NCBI RefSeq assembly: GCF_014648995.1 | Contig: NZ_BMSE01000012.1 | Location: forward strand, 62,001-126,000 | Direction: 5' to 3' | Source of the DNA: Streptomyces massasporeus | GTDB lineage: Bacteria; Actinomycetota; Actinomycetes; Streptomycetales; Streptomycetaceae | DNA length: 64,000 nucleotides | Shown: positions 40,182 to 49,496 of the stretch, in pieces | Position numbering within the stretch: position 1 is the first letter of the stretch | Layout of the letters: the number at the start of each line of letters is the position of its first letter | Translations under genes and position numbers: made by a program | The notes under the pieces: model-generated | What the model saw: only the letters and a program-made list of their open reading frames with translations | What the model was told of the DNA's origin: nothing | The model's database searches: none

Positions 40182-42719
40182 TCAGTTCGGCTTGGTGTCG
40201 ATGACTCCGACGCGTTCCGCGGGCGTCTTGCCGCGCAGGGCCTTGCGCAGCGCCGTGACGACGTCCTGCGGGAGGACGTCCCGCTTGCCGCCGGCACCCT
40301 CGATCTGCACGCCCTCGAAGGTCTTGCCGTACGCCTCCTGGAGCGCCTTGAGGTTGTAGGTGTCCACGAGTTTGCCGTCGACGGCCTTGAAGCTGAGGAT
40401 CTTCGGCAGGGACAGCGCGCCGAACGGAATGCTGTGCGCCGCGTCGGTCTGCACGATGGCCTTGGCCGACATCGCGGGCTGCGCGAAGTCCTTCAGGACC
40501 CGGTCGACCTCGGCGTTCGAGACCGTCGGCTGGCGGGTGGTGGTCGGGAGGTTCACCGTGCCGGCCGTGCCGGTCTCCACCTGGGTGCGGTAGGCCTCCT
40601 CCACCGCCGCCGTCGACTTGGTGAGGTCGACGCCCTTGCCGGTCTTGCCGTACACGGGGACGGCCTTGCCGCCCTTGAACTCGATCGTGCCGTCGGTCGT
40701 CGCACCGGAGCCGCCCGCGGCGGCCTCCAGGGAGGCGTGCAGCTTCTCCTCGTCGACGGGCATGACCGGGGTGACGACACGGTGGTTGCCGAACAGGGAG
40801 CCGATCACGGAGACCGGGTTGTAGTCGCTCTTGGCCGCCGCGTCGGCCGTGGCGTCCATGTCGAACTGCAGGCCCGCGTTGTCCGGGTCGAGGGCGACGG
40901 TCTTGCCGCCCAGCGACAGCTTCAGCTCCTTGCCGGCGTTCTTGTCGAAGGCTTCGTCGAGCTTCCTGACCGCGCCGTCGCGGGTGGTGCCGCCGATGTC
41001 GACGCCGAGCACGGTGGTGCCCTTGGGCACGTCGGTGCGGTTCATCAGCAGCCCGGCGCCGTAGACGCCACCGGCGAGGACGACCACGCCGACGGCCAGC
41101 AGCACGAGCTTGTTGCGGCCCTTCTTCTTCGGCGCCTTGGAGGAACTCGCGGGGGGCGGCGACACCGGCTCGGGCAGCTTCGGCGCCGCGTGGGGCACCG
41201 GGCCGTCACCGGGTGCGCCCGGGCCGAAGGGCGAGGCAGCGCCGGACGGTACGACGGGGATGCCGCTGGTGACCGTGTGCCCGGAGACGTTGTCGTGCCG
41301 GGGGCCGTAGCCCTGGCCGTCCGGCGGTTCGGGGGCCGGCTTCTGCGGGGTCAGGATGGCGGTGTCGTCGCTCATGCCGCCGCCGGGGCCGGGGCCTGCG
41401 GCGCCCGGAGCGGGGGTACCGCCCTGGGCACCCGGGCCGCCGGGGCCGCCGCCTATGGCTCCGGGGCCTCCCGGCCGACCGGGGGCGTTGAAGGCGCCGG
41501 GGGCGCCGGGACGACCGGGGTCGTTGAAGGCGCCGGGGGCGCCGGGACGACCGGGGTCGTTGAAGGCCTCGGGGGCGCCGGGCCTGCCCGGGTCGCCGAA
41601 GCCGTCAGGGCCGCTACGGCCACCGGGGCCGCCGGGTGCGTTGAAGGCACCGGGGCCGGCCGGGCCGCCCGGCTCGTTGTCGAAGCCGCCGGGGCCGCCG
41701 GGGCCGCCCGGGCCTCCCGGCGCGTTGAAGCCGCCCGGCCTCCCGGGACCGCCCTGCTCGTCGAAGCCCGCGCCGGCCGGCGGCACCATCGGGCCGTCAC
41801 CGGTGACCGGTCCGCCCGTCGGGCCGGCCGGGCCCCGGGAGCCGGGGCCCGGCGTGCCGAAGCCGTCCGCGGCGCTCGGGCCACCGGGCTGACCGCCGTA
41901 ACCGGCCTGCCCGCTTTGCCCGTTCTGCCCGTCGCGGCCGCTGTCCGAGAAGTACGGCAGGTCGTCGCGGCGCGGTTCGCCGCCGCCGGGGGCGGGACGC
42001 GAGCCGTTGCCCAGCGGGCCCGCCGCCAGGGCCTCGGTGACGTCGAAGGAGCCGGTGCCGCCGCCGTGCCCGGGCGCGACGGGGCCGCCGGTCGCACCGC
42101 CCGGGAGCCCGGCACCGTTCGTACCGCCGGACCGGGAGCCGCCCGGCGCGCCCATGGAGCCGACCACGCCTCCGGGCCGCCCGGCACCCGGCCGCGCACC
42201 GCCGGACGCGCCGGCTGCGGGTCCGCCCGCGCCGGAGCCGCCTGATGCCGGACGCGAACCGCCCGGCAGCCCGGCCCCGTTGGTGGAGCCGCTGCCCGGA
42301 CCGCCCTTGCCTCCGCCCGACTTGCGGGGGGCGAACCAGTCGCTGGCCGGCTTGTCGTCGCCCTGCTGTGCGGGCTCGGCGGGGGGCTCGACCGTGCCCG
42401 GGCCCGCGCCCGTGGACGGGGCGGCGCCCGGCGCCGTCGACGCCTCACCGTGCGTGTCGGTGCCGGCCGGGCCCTCCGCCTCCGCGACGGGCTTGCGCAC
42501 CACCACGGGCGGAATGGGCCGCGACCCGGGGATGTTGATCCGGATCCGGGTCGTCAGCGTGGTCTCGGTCTTGCGTTCCTCCGGCCGCGTGGCGGAACGG
42601 CCCGCGTCCGTACCCGCGTCGGAGACCGTCGGGGTCCCGTACGGCGGCGTACCCGACGGGTAGGCGGCTCCACCGCGCCCGTTGGGCCCGGAGGACGGAG
42701 TGTCAGTTTCACGACTCAA
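40182..42719 (-). CDS. Giant Gly/Pro-rich membrane protein with PG-binding-like domains
   Basis: An 845-residue protein. Residues 1-~530 are cytosolic and disordered, rich in Gly and Pro, with collagen-like GGPGGPGGP runs and repeated NDPGRPGAPGAF units (36-bp DNA repeat near 41485-41560). A basic KKKGRNK stop precedes one transmembrane helix (~535-557, LVLLAVGVVVLAGGVYGAGLLM). The outer part has two YoaR/VanW-associated PG-binding_4 domains (GVDIGGTTRDGAVRKL; VDLTKSTAAVEEAYRT), but no VanW domain. It probably spans wall and cytoplasm. TTG start with GGGAG eight nt upstream. Confidence 0.8.
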   Translation of the reverse strand: MSRETDTPSSGPNGRGGAAYPSGTPPYGTPTVSDAGTDAGRSATRPEERKTETTLTTRIRINIPGSRPIPPVVVRKPVAEAEGPAGTDTHGEASTAPGAAPSTGAGPGTVEPPAEPAQQGDDKPASDWFAPRKSGGGKGGPGSGSTNGAGLPGGSRPASGGSGAGGPAAGASGGARPGAGRPGGVVGSMGAPGGSRSGGTNGAGLPGGATGGPVAPGHGGGTGSFDVTEALAAGPLGNGSRPAPGGGEPRRDDLPYFSDSGRDGQNGQSGQAGYGGQPGGPSAADGFGTPGPGSRGPAGPTGGPVTGDGPMVPPAGAGFDEQGGPGRPGGFNAPGGPGGPGGPGGFDNEPGGPAGPGAFNAPGGPGGRSGPDGFGDPGRPGAPEAFNDPGRPGAPGAFNDPGRPGAPGAFNAPGRPGGPGAIGGGPGGPGAQGGTPAPGAAGPGPGGGMSDDTAILTPQKPAPEPPDGQGYGPRHDNVSGHTVTSGIPVVPSGAASPFGPGAPGDGPVPHAAPKLPEPVSPPPASSSKAPKKKGRNKLVLLAVGVVVLAGGVYGAGLLMNRTDVPKGTTVLGVDIGGTTRDGAVRKLDEAFDKNAGKELKLSLGGKTVALDPDNAGLQFDMDATADAAAKSDYNPVSVIGSLFGNHRVVTPVMPVDEEKLHASLEAAAGGSGATTDGTIEFKGGKAVPVYGKTGKGVDLTKSTAAVEEAYRTQVETGTAGTVNLPTTTRQPTVSNAEVDRVLKDFAQPAMSAKAIVQTDAAHSIPFGALSLPKILSFKAVDGKLVDTYNLKALQEAYGKTFEGVQIEGAGGKRDVLPQDVVTALRKALRGKTPAERVGVIDTKPN

Positions 42720-42874
42720 GGCAGGTTCTCCCGGTTGGCTCCGCCGCCCGACACAACCTCACGCGGGCAGCTCGGCGGCGCGCACCACCATACTGGCCAC
42801 TTCTCGCCCGTATCCCGTGACCGCCGGGAAACCCACACCGGATCCCCCAGGCCACGTCCCGGCGAAGTGGTACG

Positions 42875-43285
42875 TCACTTGGCAAGTCGGACGGGACCGC
42901 CGTCCGGTTGCCGCCCCGGGGCGAGGGTGGCGCAGATCACAGCCACGGCGATGCCCCCGAGCAGGAAGAGATAGGAGCCGCTCCCCGCGGCGAAGAGGAA
43001 GTCGCCCTCGGGGCGGCTGGCGGTGAGCAGGACGACCGCGAGCATCCAGCCGGCGGCGGCCGAGACGCCCCCGGCCCGGCCGCGCAGGACGCGTGTGGCA
43101 CCGAGGACGGCTCCGGCCTCACCGGCCAGGGCGAGCAGCAGCCCGCCCGGGAACCACCCGGGCTGCACCAGGGCCCCGGCCACGCCGACCAGGGCGCCGA
43201 GCACGAAGAATCCCAGGCAGGCGCCGACGCGTCCGGCGGTGGGCGGGCGCATCGGCTGGGCGAGCATCGACGTCCGGTCGCTCAT
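42875..43285 (-). CDS. DUF6113-like small membrane protein
   Basis: A 136-residue protein with four hydrophobic segments (GACLGFFVLGALVGVAGALV; GLLLALAGEAGAVLGA; AAGWMLAVVLLTA; YLFLLGGIAVAVICATL). Its ATG overlaps the mshB stop codon by 4 nt, so the two are translationally coupled. It carries no catalytic motif. A role as an accessory membrane protein cannot be specified; the coupling to mshB hints at mycothiol or thiol metabolism but is inference. Confidence 0.8.
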   Translation of the reverse strand: MSDRTSMLAQPMRPPTAGRVGACLGFFVLGALVGVAGALVQPGWFPGGLLLALAGEAGAVLGATRVLRGRAGGVSAAAGWMLAVVLLTASRPEGDFLFAAGSGSYLFLLGGIAVAVICATLAPGRQPDGGPVRLAK

Positions 43286-44142
43286 GAGGCCTCCCCGACA
43301 CCGGCGAAGAGGTCCGTCTCCGGTTCCCCGGAGCCCCGCTCGCCCCGCACCAGTTCGTAGTACTCGGTGGTGAGGATCGGCTGGGCGAGTTCGTTGGACA
43401 GCACGAAGTACGGCTCGGCCACGGTGATCTGGGTGGCGTGGGCGCGCATCGCGGCGGCCTTGGCGGCGGCGTGGGCGGTGCCGTCGACCACGGTGGTGAT
43501 CCGCTCCTCGGGCACGACACCCGGGACGTCGTCGACCTCGGCCGCCTTGGTGAAGGGCGTGCCGGGCAGGTCCTCCCGGAGCCGCGCGAAGGACGCCTCC
43601 ACAACGGGCCGGGGGACCCGGTTCCAGTAGACCTTGGGGACGGGCACACCGGCGTCGGCGGACAGTTCCGCGGCGCGCATGGCGACCCGGTGGGCCTGGA
43701 TGTGGTCGGGGTGGCCGTAGCCGCCGTGGTCGTCGTAGGTGACGAGGACCTGGGGGCGAACCTCGCGGATCACCTCGACGAGGTGTGCGGCGGCCTCGTC
43801 GACGTCGGCCTGCCAGAAGCAGCCGGGGTCGTCGTTGTCGGGCAGGCCCATCATCCCGGAGTCGCTGTAGCGCCCGGCGCCGCCGAGCAGGCGGACGTCC
43901 CGGACGCCGAGCTCGGCCATGGCGGCGGTGAGCTCACGGCGGCGGTGCTGACCCAGGGCGGCGCCCGTCAGGTGCGCGAGCCCGGGCGGGATGACCTCGC
44001 CGCGCTCGCCGAGGGTGCAGGTGACCAGGGTGACGTGGGCACCCTCGGCCGCGTACCTGGCCATGGTCGCGCCGTTGTTGATCGACTCGTCGTCCGGGTG
44101 CGCGTGCACCAGCAGCAGACGCCGGTCGGGCAGTTCCGTCAT
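43282..44142 (-). CDS. mshB: Mycothiol biosynthesis deacetylase MshB
   Basis: A 286-residue LmbE-family zinc deacetylase: N-terminal HAHPDDES with His15/Asp18 as zinc ligand and base, and HPDHIQAH for the third ligand. It removes acetate from GlcNAc-inositol, the second step of mycothiol synthesis. The length and GAGRYSDSGMMG segment fit MshB rather than the Mca amidase. The ATG is at 44142. It lies between a small membrane gene and DUF6113, all leftward. Confidence 0.88.
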   Translation of the reverse strand: MTELPDRRLLLVHAHPDDESINNGATMARYAAEGAHVTLVTCTLGERGEVIPPGLAHLTGAALGQHRRRELTAAMAELGVRDVRLLGGAGRYSDSGMMGLPDNDDPGCFWQADVDEAAAHLVEVIREVRPQVLVTYDDHGGYGHPDHIQAHRVAMRAAELSADAGVPVPKVYWNRVPRPVVEASFARLREDLPGTPFTKAAEVDDVPGVVPEERITTVVDGTAHAAAKAAAMRAHATQITVAEPYFVLSNELAQPILTTEYYELVRGERGSGEPETDLFAGVGEAS

Positions 44143-44170
44143 GGGACCAGCCTACGAGGTCCCACGCCGG

Positions 44171-44365
44171 TCAGAACTTGATGCTGCCGATCATGCCCGC
44201 GATGTTCGTCGTCAGCTCGTTGATCGTGGGAGCGACGGTCGACGAGGCGAGGTAGAAGCCGAGCAGCATGCAGACGATCGCATGCCCCGCCTTCAGTCCC
44301 GACTTCTTGACGAGCAGGAAGACGATGATCGCCAGCAGCACCACCGCCGAAATCGAGAGTGCCAC
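44171..44365 (-). CDS. Small two-helix membrane protein
   Basis: A 64-residue protein of mostly hydrophobic residues with two transmembrane helices (ISAVVLLAIIVFLLV; AIVCMLLGFYLASSTVA) and a short C-terminal tail. The GTG start has a near-perfect Shine-Dalgarno GGAGGTGA. I recognise similar short proteins in other Streptomyces, but know no function. It precedes mshB on the same strand, 28 nt apart. Confidence 0.75.
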   Translation of the reverse strand: MALSISAVVLLAIIVFLLVKKSGLKAGHAIVCMLLGFYLASSTVAPTINELTTNIAGMIGSIKF

Positions 44366-44542
44366 GGCGGCTCACCTCCAAAGATCCACAAGGGCGCGGG
44401 GGGTCGGACTATGGGGGCATCAAATCCGTACAGCAGCCAGCGGGTTCATACCCACTATGCGACATTGATCATAACTATCCCTCTGCGCGCATCGATCGGC
44501 GCACGGCCGCACAAGGGGGCGCATGGCCAATATGGTCAGGGC
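44366..44542. promoter_or_regulatory. Divergent promoter region of small membrane gene and S9 peptidase
   Basis: The 177-nt gap is AT-rich around 44440-44490 (TTGATCATAACTATCC). TTGATC may be a -35 for the rightward peptidase gene, but the -10 is unclear. Confidence 0.35.
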
Positions 44543-46669
44543 ATGACGACCGAGCCTCACTCCTTCCCCCGGCGGCACGCCCGTACCCAGCGCTTCACCC
44601 TCGGCGCGCCGCGTTCGTTCACCGTGGCGCCCGACGGTTCGCGTGTCGTGTTCCTGCGCTCAGGTTCCGGTACGGACCGGGCGAATTCGCTCTGGGTCCT
44701 CGACACGGAGGAGGGCGGGGAGCGCGTCGCCGCCGACCCGCGCGCCCTGCTGGGCGGCGCCTCGGAGGACCTCTCGCCCGAGGAGCGGGCCCGGCGCGAG
44801 CGCAGCCGCGAGGGCGGGGCCGGCATCGTCGGGTACGCCACCGACACAGCGGTCGAACTGGCCTCTTTCGCCTTGTCAGGGCGGCTTTTCGCGGCCGAGT
44901 TGCGGGCCGGGACGGCGCGTGAACTGCCCGCGCCGGGGCCGGTGATCGACCCGCGCCCGTCGCCCGACGGGCGGCACGTCGCGTACGTCGCGCAGGGGGC
45001 TCTGCGGGTGGTGGGCGCCGAGGGGGAGGGCGACCGGGCGCTCGCCGAGCCGGAGTCGGAGAATGTCTCATACGGACTGGCCGAGTTCATCGCGGCCGAG
45101 GAGATGGGGCGCTCCCGGGGCTTCTGGTGGGCTCCGGAGTCGGACCGGCTGCTCGCGGCGCGGGTGGACGACACGCCGGTGCGGCGGTGGTGGATCGCCG
45201 ACCCCGCGCATCCGGAACGGGAGCCGCAGCGTGTGCCGTACCCGGCGGCGGGCACGGGCAACGCGGAGGTGCGGCTGTTCGTGATCGGCCTGGACGGGCC
45301 GCGCACGGAGGTCGCCTGGGACCGGAAGCGCTACCCGTACCTGGCGCATGTCCACTGGTCAGCGGCGGGCGCGCCGCTGCTGCTCGTACAGGCGCGCGAC
45401 CAGCGCAGTCAGCTGATCCTGGCCGTGGACCCGGACACCGGTGCGACGCGGATGGTGCACGCCGACGAAGATCGAACATGGCTTGATCTTTTCCCCGGGG
45501 TGCCGTGCTGGAGCCCGTCCGGTCAGCTGGTGCGGATCGCGGACGAGGGCGGTGCGCGGGTCCTGGCGGTCGGGGAACGGCCGCTCACGGGAGCGCAGTT
45601 GCATGTCCGGGCCGTGCTGGACGTCTCCGAGCACGACGTGCTGGTCTCGGCGTCCGCGGGCGCGGAGGCGGCCGGGGAGGCGGAGACGGGCCAGGTGCAT
45701 GTGCACCGGGTGAACGAGCTGGGTGTGGAGCGGGTGTCGCAGGAGCCGGGCGTGCACGCGGCGGTGCGGGCCGGGGCGGTGACGGTTCTGGTCTCGGCGA
45801 CGCTGAATCGGCCAGGTTCTCTGGTGCAGGTCCTGCGCGACGGAAAACCGACCAGGACTGTCCCGTCGTACGCCGAAGATCCCGGTATGTCCCCCCGCGT
45901 GACGCTTACCGAGGGGGGCGCACGTCGTGTCCCGTGCGCCGTGCTTATGCCTCGGGACTACGACGGTGACACCCCGCTGCCGGTGCTCATGGACCCGTAC
46001 GGCGGCCCGCACGGCCAGCGAGTGGTCGCGGCCCACAACGCGCACCTCACCTCGCAGTGGTTCGCGGACCAGGGCTTCGCGGTCGTGGTCGCGGACGGCC
46101 GCGGCACCCCGGGCCGCTCCCCCGCCTGGGAGAAGGCGATCCACCACGACTTCACGCTGTCGCTGGACGATCAGGTGGAGGCGCTGGAGGACCTCGCGAA
46201 GCGCCACCCCCTGGACCTGTCCCGGGTGGCGATCCGCGGCTGGTCCTTCGGCGGCTGGCTGGCGGGCCTGGCGGTGCTGCGCCGCCCTGACGTCTTCCAC
46301 GCGGGCATCGCGGGCGCGCCGGTGACCGACTGGAGCCTGTACGACACCCACTACACGGAGCGCTACCTGGGCACCCCGGCGGAGCACCCGGAGTCGTACG
46401 CGAAGAGCTCTCTGGTCACTCCCGACGGACTGTCCTCCCCCGCCGAGCCGCACCGCCCGCTGATGATCGTGCACGGCCTCGCCGACGACAACGTCGTGGT
46501 CGCCCACGCCCTGCGCCTGTCCTCGGCCCTGCTGGCCGCCGGCCGCCCGCACGAGGTGCTGCCGCTGTCCGGCGTCACCCACATCACCCCGCAGGAACAG
46601 GTCGCCGAGAACCTGCTCCTCCTCCAGGTCGACTTCCTGAAGCGCTCCCTGGGCATCACGACCGCCTGA
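44543..46669 (+). CDS. S9-family (DPP4-like) serine peptidase
   Basis: A 708-residue prolyl-oligopeptidase-family protein without signal peptide. An N-terminal beta-propeller region (to ~430) precedes a catalytic domain with GWSFGGW (Ser nucleophile), GLADDNVV (Asp) and GVTHIT (His). EFIAAEEMGRSRGFW contains the double Glu that binds the substrate amino terminus in DPP4. It should cleave dipeptides with Pro or Ala in second place in the cytosol. ATG 44543; a hairpin follows the stop. Confidence 0.9.
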   Translation: MTTEPHSFPRRHARTQRFTLGAPRSFTVAPDGSRVVFLRSGSGTDRANSLWVLDTEEGGERVAADPRALLGGASEDLSPEERARRERSREGGAGIVGYATDTAVELASFALSGRLFAAELRAGTARELPAPGPVIDPRPSPDGRHVAYVAQGALRVVGAEGEGDRALAEPESENVSYGLAEFIAAEEMGRSRGFWWAPESDRLLAARVDDTPVRRWWIADPAHPEREPQRVPYPAAGTGNAEVRLFVIGLDGPRTEVAWDRKRYPYLAHVHWSAAGAPLLLVQARDQRSQLILAVDPDTGATRMVHADEDRTWLDLFPGVPCWSPSGQLVRIADEGGARVLAVGERPLTGAQLHVRAVLDVSEHDVLVSASAGAEAAGEAETGQVHVHRVNELGVERVSQEPGVHAAVRAGAVTVLVSATLNRPGSLVQVLRDGKPTRTVPSYAEDPGMSPRVTLTEGGARRVPCAVLMPRDYDGDTPLPVLMDPYGGPHGQRVVAAHNAHLTSQWFADQGFAVVVADGRGTPGRSPAWEKAIHHDFTLSLDDQVEALEDLAKRHPLDLSRVAIRGWSFGGWLAGLAVLRRPDVFHAGIAGAPVTDWSLYDTHYTERYLGTPAEHPESYAKSSLVTPDGLSSPAEPHRPLMIVHGLADDNVVVAHALRLSSALLAAGRPHEVLPLSGVTHITPQEQVAENLLLLQVDFLKRSLGITTA

Positions 46670-46678
46670 ACACGGCGA

Positions 46679-46710
46679 CGGGCCGGAACGCCTCACAGCG
46701 CCCCGGCCCG
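46679..46710 (+). terminator. Hairpin after S9 peptidase
   Basis: CGGGCCGG and CCGGCCCG flank a 16-nt loop, about 10 nt after the stop codon. Confidence 0.6.
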
Positions 46711-46791
46711 CTTACGGCACCCGCACGGCCGTACGCCGATCAGCCTGACGCGTCCGTATATCGGAACCGGGTCGGCGAAGTTGCCTGCGTG

Positions 46792-47208
46792 TTAACGCAG
46801 TTGGCGGGGGTTTGCGGGGGTGTGTGCCTCGGACGCCACGAGTTCCACCTCGAAACCGTCGGTGTTCGAGAGATAGGCCGCGTAGTGGTCGGGGCCGCCG
46901 GCGTGCGGGTAGCGGTCCGCGAAGAGCGGCCTCCAGCCGTGCGCGGGAGCCTCGGCGGCCAGAGCGTCGACCCGCACCGGTGGCCCCGCGTGGAACGCGA
47001 GGTGGTTGAGCCCCGGCCGCATGCGGTCGTGCCCGGCCGCGCTCATCGCCGGCGACTGCTCGACGACCAGGTACGTCGGGCCGAGCCGCCAGCTGCGGCC
47101 GTGTTCCCACTCCTGGTACGGGTGGCAGCCGAGGCGGCCGAGGAGCCAGCCCCATGCGCGGATCGCGCGCGGCAGGTCGGGAACCCACAGTTCGATGTGA
47201 TGCAGCAT
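46792..47208 (-). CDS. VOC-family (glyoxalase/dioxygenase fold) protein
   Basis: A 138-residue single VOC domain. Likely metal ligands are His4 (HHIELWV), His in NHLAFHAG, and Glu in GFEVELVA, the usual positions of the fold. VOC proteins are glyoxalases, dioxygenases or antibiotic-binding proteins; the substrate here cannot be told. It is transcribed leftward, alone, with a terminator-like hairpin in its upstream gap that belongs to the opp operon. Confidence 0.85.
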   Translation of the reverse strand: MLHHIELWVPDLPRAIRAWGWLLGRLGCHPYQEWEHGRSWRLGPTYLVVEQSPAMSAAGHDRMRPGLNHLAFHAGPPVRVDALAAEAPAHGWRPLFADRYPHAGGPDHYAAYLSNTDGFEVELVASEAHTPANPRQLR

Positions 47209-47224
47209 TCAGGATCCTCGAACG

Positions 47225-47264
47225 CCGGTTCCCGGCACCCCGTTGAAGGGATGCCGGGAACCGG
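47225..47264 (-). terminator. Terminator of opp operon
   Basis: CCGGTTCCCGGCA, a 14-nt loop and TGCCGGGAACCGG form a perfect 13-bp stem, 22 nt beyond the last opp gene. Confidence 0.8.
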
Positions 47265-47285
47265 TGCGGACGTCGCAACGGCGGG

Positions 47286-48434
47286 TCAGGCCGCGTGGAC
47301 CACGTCCTTCTCCTCTGCGAAGTGGCAGGCCGACTCGTGGGCCGCCGGGGTGTCCGAGCCCTGGAAGCGCTCGGGGATGGCCAGGAGGGGGACCTCCTGG
47401 GCGCACTTGTCCTGGGCCTTCCAGCAGCGGGTGCGGAAGCGGCAGCCCGAGGGCGGGTTGGCCGGGGACGGGACGTCGCCGGTGAGGATGATCCGCTCGC
47501 GGCCCTCGCGGGCCGCCGGGTCGGGGACCGGGACGGCCGACAGCAGCGCCTGGGTGTAGGGGTGCGTCGGGTGGTCGTAGATCTCCGTGTCCGAGCCGAT
47601 CTCGGCCATCTTGCCGAGGTACATCACACCCACGCGGTCCGAGATGTGCCGGACGATCGACAGGTCGTGCGCGATGAAGAGATACGAGAGGTTGAACTCG
47701 TTCTGCAGCTTCTCCATCAGGTTGATGACCTGTGCCTGGACGGACACGTCCAGTGCGGAGACCGGCTCGTCGCAGATGATGATCTCGGGGTTGAGGGCCA
47801 GGCCGCGGGCGATGCCGATGCGCTGGCGCTGACCGCCCGAGAACTGGTGCGGGTAGCGGTTGATGTACTCGGGGTTGAGGCCCACGACGTCCAGGAGCTC
47901 CTGGACCTTGCGGCGGCGGTCACCCTTCGGCGCCACCTCGGAGTGGATCTCGAAGGTCTCCCCGATGATGTCGCCCACCGTCATACGGGGGTTGAGCGAG
48001 GTGTACGGGTCCTGGAACACCATCTGGATGTTCCGGCGGACCGCCTTCAGCGCACGCCCGGACAGCTTGGTGATGTCCTGGCCCTTGTAGAAGATCTCGC
48101 CCGCGGTCGCCTTCTCCAGCATCATCAGCAGCTTGGCGACCGTGGACTTGCCACAGCCGGACTCGCCCACGATGCCGAGCGTCTCGCCCTGGTAGAGGTC
48201 GAAGGAGACCCCGTCCACGGCCTTGACCGCGCCGATCTGACGCTTGAACAGGATGCCCTGGGTCAGCGGGAAGTGCTTGACCAGGTTGCGCACCTGCAGG
48301 ATCGGCTCACCGCGCTCGACCGGCGCCTCGATGGCGGCCACGGCCTCCGCATCGGTGGCGGCCTCGATCGTCTCGACCTCGGTGACGTTGGGGGTGGCGT
48401 CCATGGACTCGTCCGTCTTGTCCAGCTCAGCCAT
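47286..48434 (-). CDS. Oligopeptide ABC transporter ATPase (OppF-like)
   Basis: A 382-residue ATPase with an acidic N-terminal extension (~40 residues), Walker A GESGCGKS, signature FSGGQRQR, Walker B IICDEPVSALD and the C-terminal oligopeptide-transporter domain with Cys-rich GCRFRTRCWKAQDKC. Such cysteines bind a 4Fe-4S cluster in related DppD/DppF proteins. It couples ATP to peptide import with the OppD-like partner, whose gene overlaps by 8 nt. Last gene of the operon, followed by a terminator. Confidence 0.92.
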   Translation of the reverse strand: MAELDKTDESMDATPNVTEVETIEAATDAEAVAAIEAPVERGEPILQVRNLVKHFPLTQGILFKRQIGAVKAVDGVSFDLYQGETLGIVGESGCGKSTVAKLLMMLEKATAGEIFYKGQDITKLSGRALKAVRRNIQMVFQDPYTSLNPRMTVGDIIGETFEIHSEVAPKGDRRRKVQELLDVVGLNPEYINRYPHQFSGGQRQRIGIARGLALNPEIIICDEPVSALDVSVQAQVINLMEKLQNEFNLSYLFIAHDLSIVRHISDRVGVMYLGKMAEIGSDTEIYDHPTHPYTQALLSAVPVPDPAAREGRERIILTGDVPSPANPPSGCRFRTRCWKAQDKCAQEVPLLAIPERFQGSDTPAAHESACHFAEEKDVVHAA

Positions 48435-49485
48435 GGATCGTCTCCTTCCAGAAGTGGCACGCGCTGCCGCGGCCGGGCAGCTCGCCGCCGTCGCGCTCGG
48501 TGACCGGGTGCAGCAGCGGGACGTCCGTGCGGCAGATGTCCTGTGCCTGCGGGCACCGCGGGTTGAAGGCGCAACCGGACGGGATACGCGTCAGGTTGGG
48601 CGGCAGGCCCTTGATCGCGTACAGGTCCTGGCCCTTCTGGTCCAGGCGCGGGATCGACTCGAGCAGACCCTTGGTGTAGGGGTGCGCAGGCCGCTTGTAC
48701 AGCTCGTGCACGGGCGCGGTCTCCACGATCCGGCCCGCGTACATCACGGCGATCTTGTCCGCGACGTCGGCGACCACGCCGAGGTCGTGGGTGATCAGGA
48801 TCAGGCCCATGTTGTACTCGCGCTGGAGCTCCGCGAGCAGGTCCATCACCTGGGCCTGGACCGTCACGTCGAGGGCCGTCGTCGGCTCGTCGGCGATGAT
48901 CAGGTCCGGCTCCAGGGCGAGCGCCATCGCGATCATGATGCGCTGGCGCATACCGCCGGAGAACTGGTGCGGGTAGTCGCCGACGCGCTCCTTGGCGGCC
49001 GGGATCTTCACGCGGTCCATCAGCTCGATGGCCTTGGCCTTGGCGTCCTTCTTGCTCAGGCCCTGGTGGACGCGGAACATCTCGCCGAGCTGGTAGCCGA
49101 CGGACAGCACCGGGTTCAGCGCGGACAGCGCGTCCTGGAAGATCATGGCGATCTTCCTGCCGCGGACCTTGCGCCGGGCGTCGTTGGACATGGTGAGCAT
49201 GTCCTCGCCGCGGTACAGGATCTGCCCCTTGGGGATCCGCCCGGGCGGCATGTCGAGGATGCCCATGATGGCCTGGGCGGTCACCGACTTGCCGGAGCCG
49301 GACTCGCCGAGCACGGCGAGGGTCTCGCCGGAGCTCACGGTGTAGTTGACGCCGTTGACGGCCTTGGCCACACCGTCACGGGTGTGGAACTCGACGTGCA
49401 GGTCGCGCACTTCGAGCAGGGGAACGTCACCCTCGGCCGCGCCGCGCGGCTCGGGGACGTTCCGGGTCTTGTCGATGGTGGTCAC
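48427..49485 (-). CDS. Oligopeptide ABC transporter ATPase (OppD-like)
   Basis: A 352-residue ATPase: Walker A GESGSGKSV, signature FSGGMRQR, Walker B LIIADEPTTALD, switch His in ITHDLGV, and the C-terminal GCAFNPRCPQAQDIC oligopeptide-transporter motif. It forms the heterodimeric motor with OppF. It starts just after the second permease (11-nt gap) in the same leftward operon. Confidence 0.92.
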   Translation of the reverse strand: MTTIDKTRNVPEPRGAAEGDVPLLEVRDLHVEFHTRDGVAKAVNGVNYTVSSGETLAVLGESGSGKSVTAQAIMGILDMPPGRIPKGQILYRGEDMLTMSNDARRKVRGRKIAMIFQDALSALNPVLSVGYQLGEMFRVHQGLSKKDAKAKAIELMDRVKIPAAKERVGDYPHQFSGGMRQRIMIAMALALEPDLIIADEPTTALDVTVQAQVMDLLAELQREYNMGLILITHDLGVVADVADKIAVMYAGRIVETAPVHELYKRPAHPYTKGLLESIPRLDQKGQDLYAIKGLPPNLTRIPSGCAFNPRCPQAQDICRTDVPLLHPVTERDGGELPGRGSACHFWKETIHG

Positions 49486-49496
49486 GTACGCCCTCC

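Noticed and set aside
40434..42245. Rightward 603-codon open frame opposite the Gly/Pro-rich membrane protein
   Set aside because: Antisense shadow of low-complexity coding DNA; no start signal.
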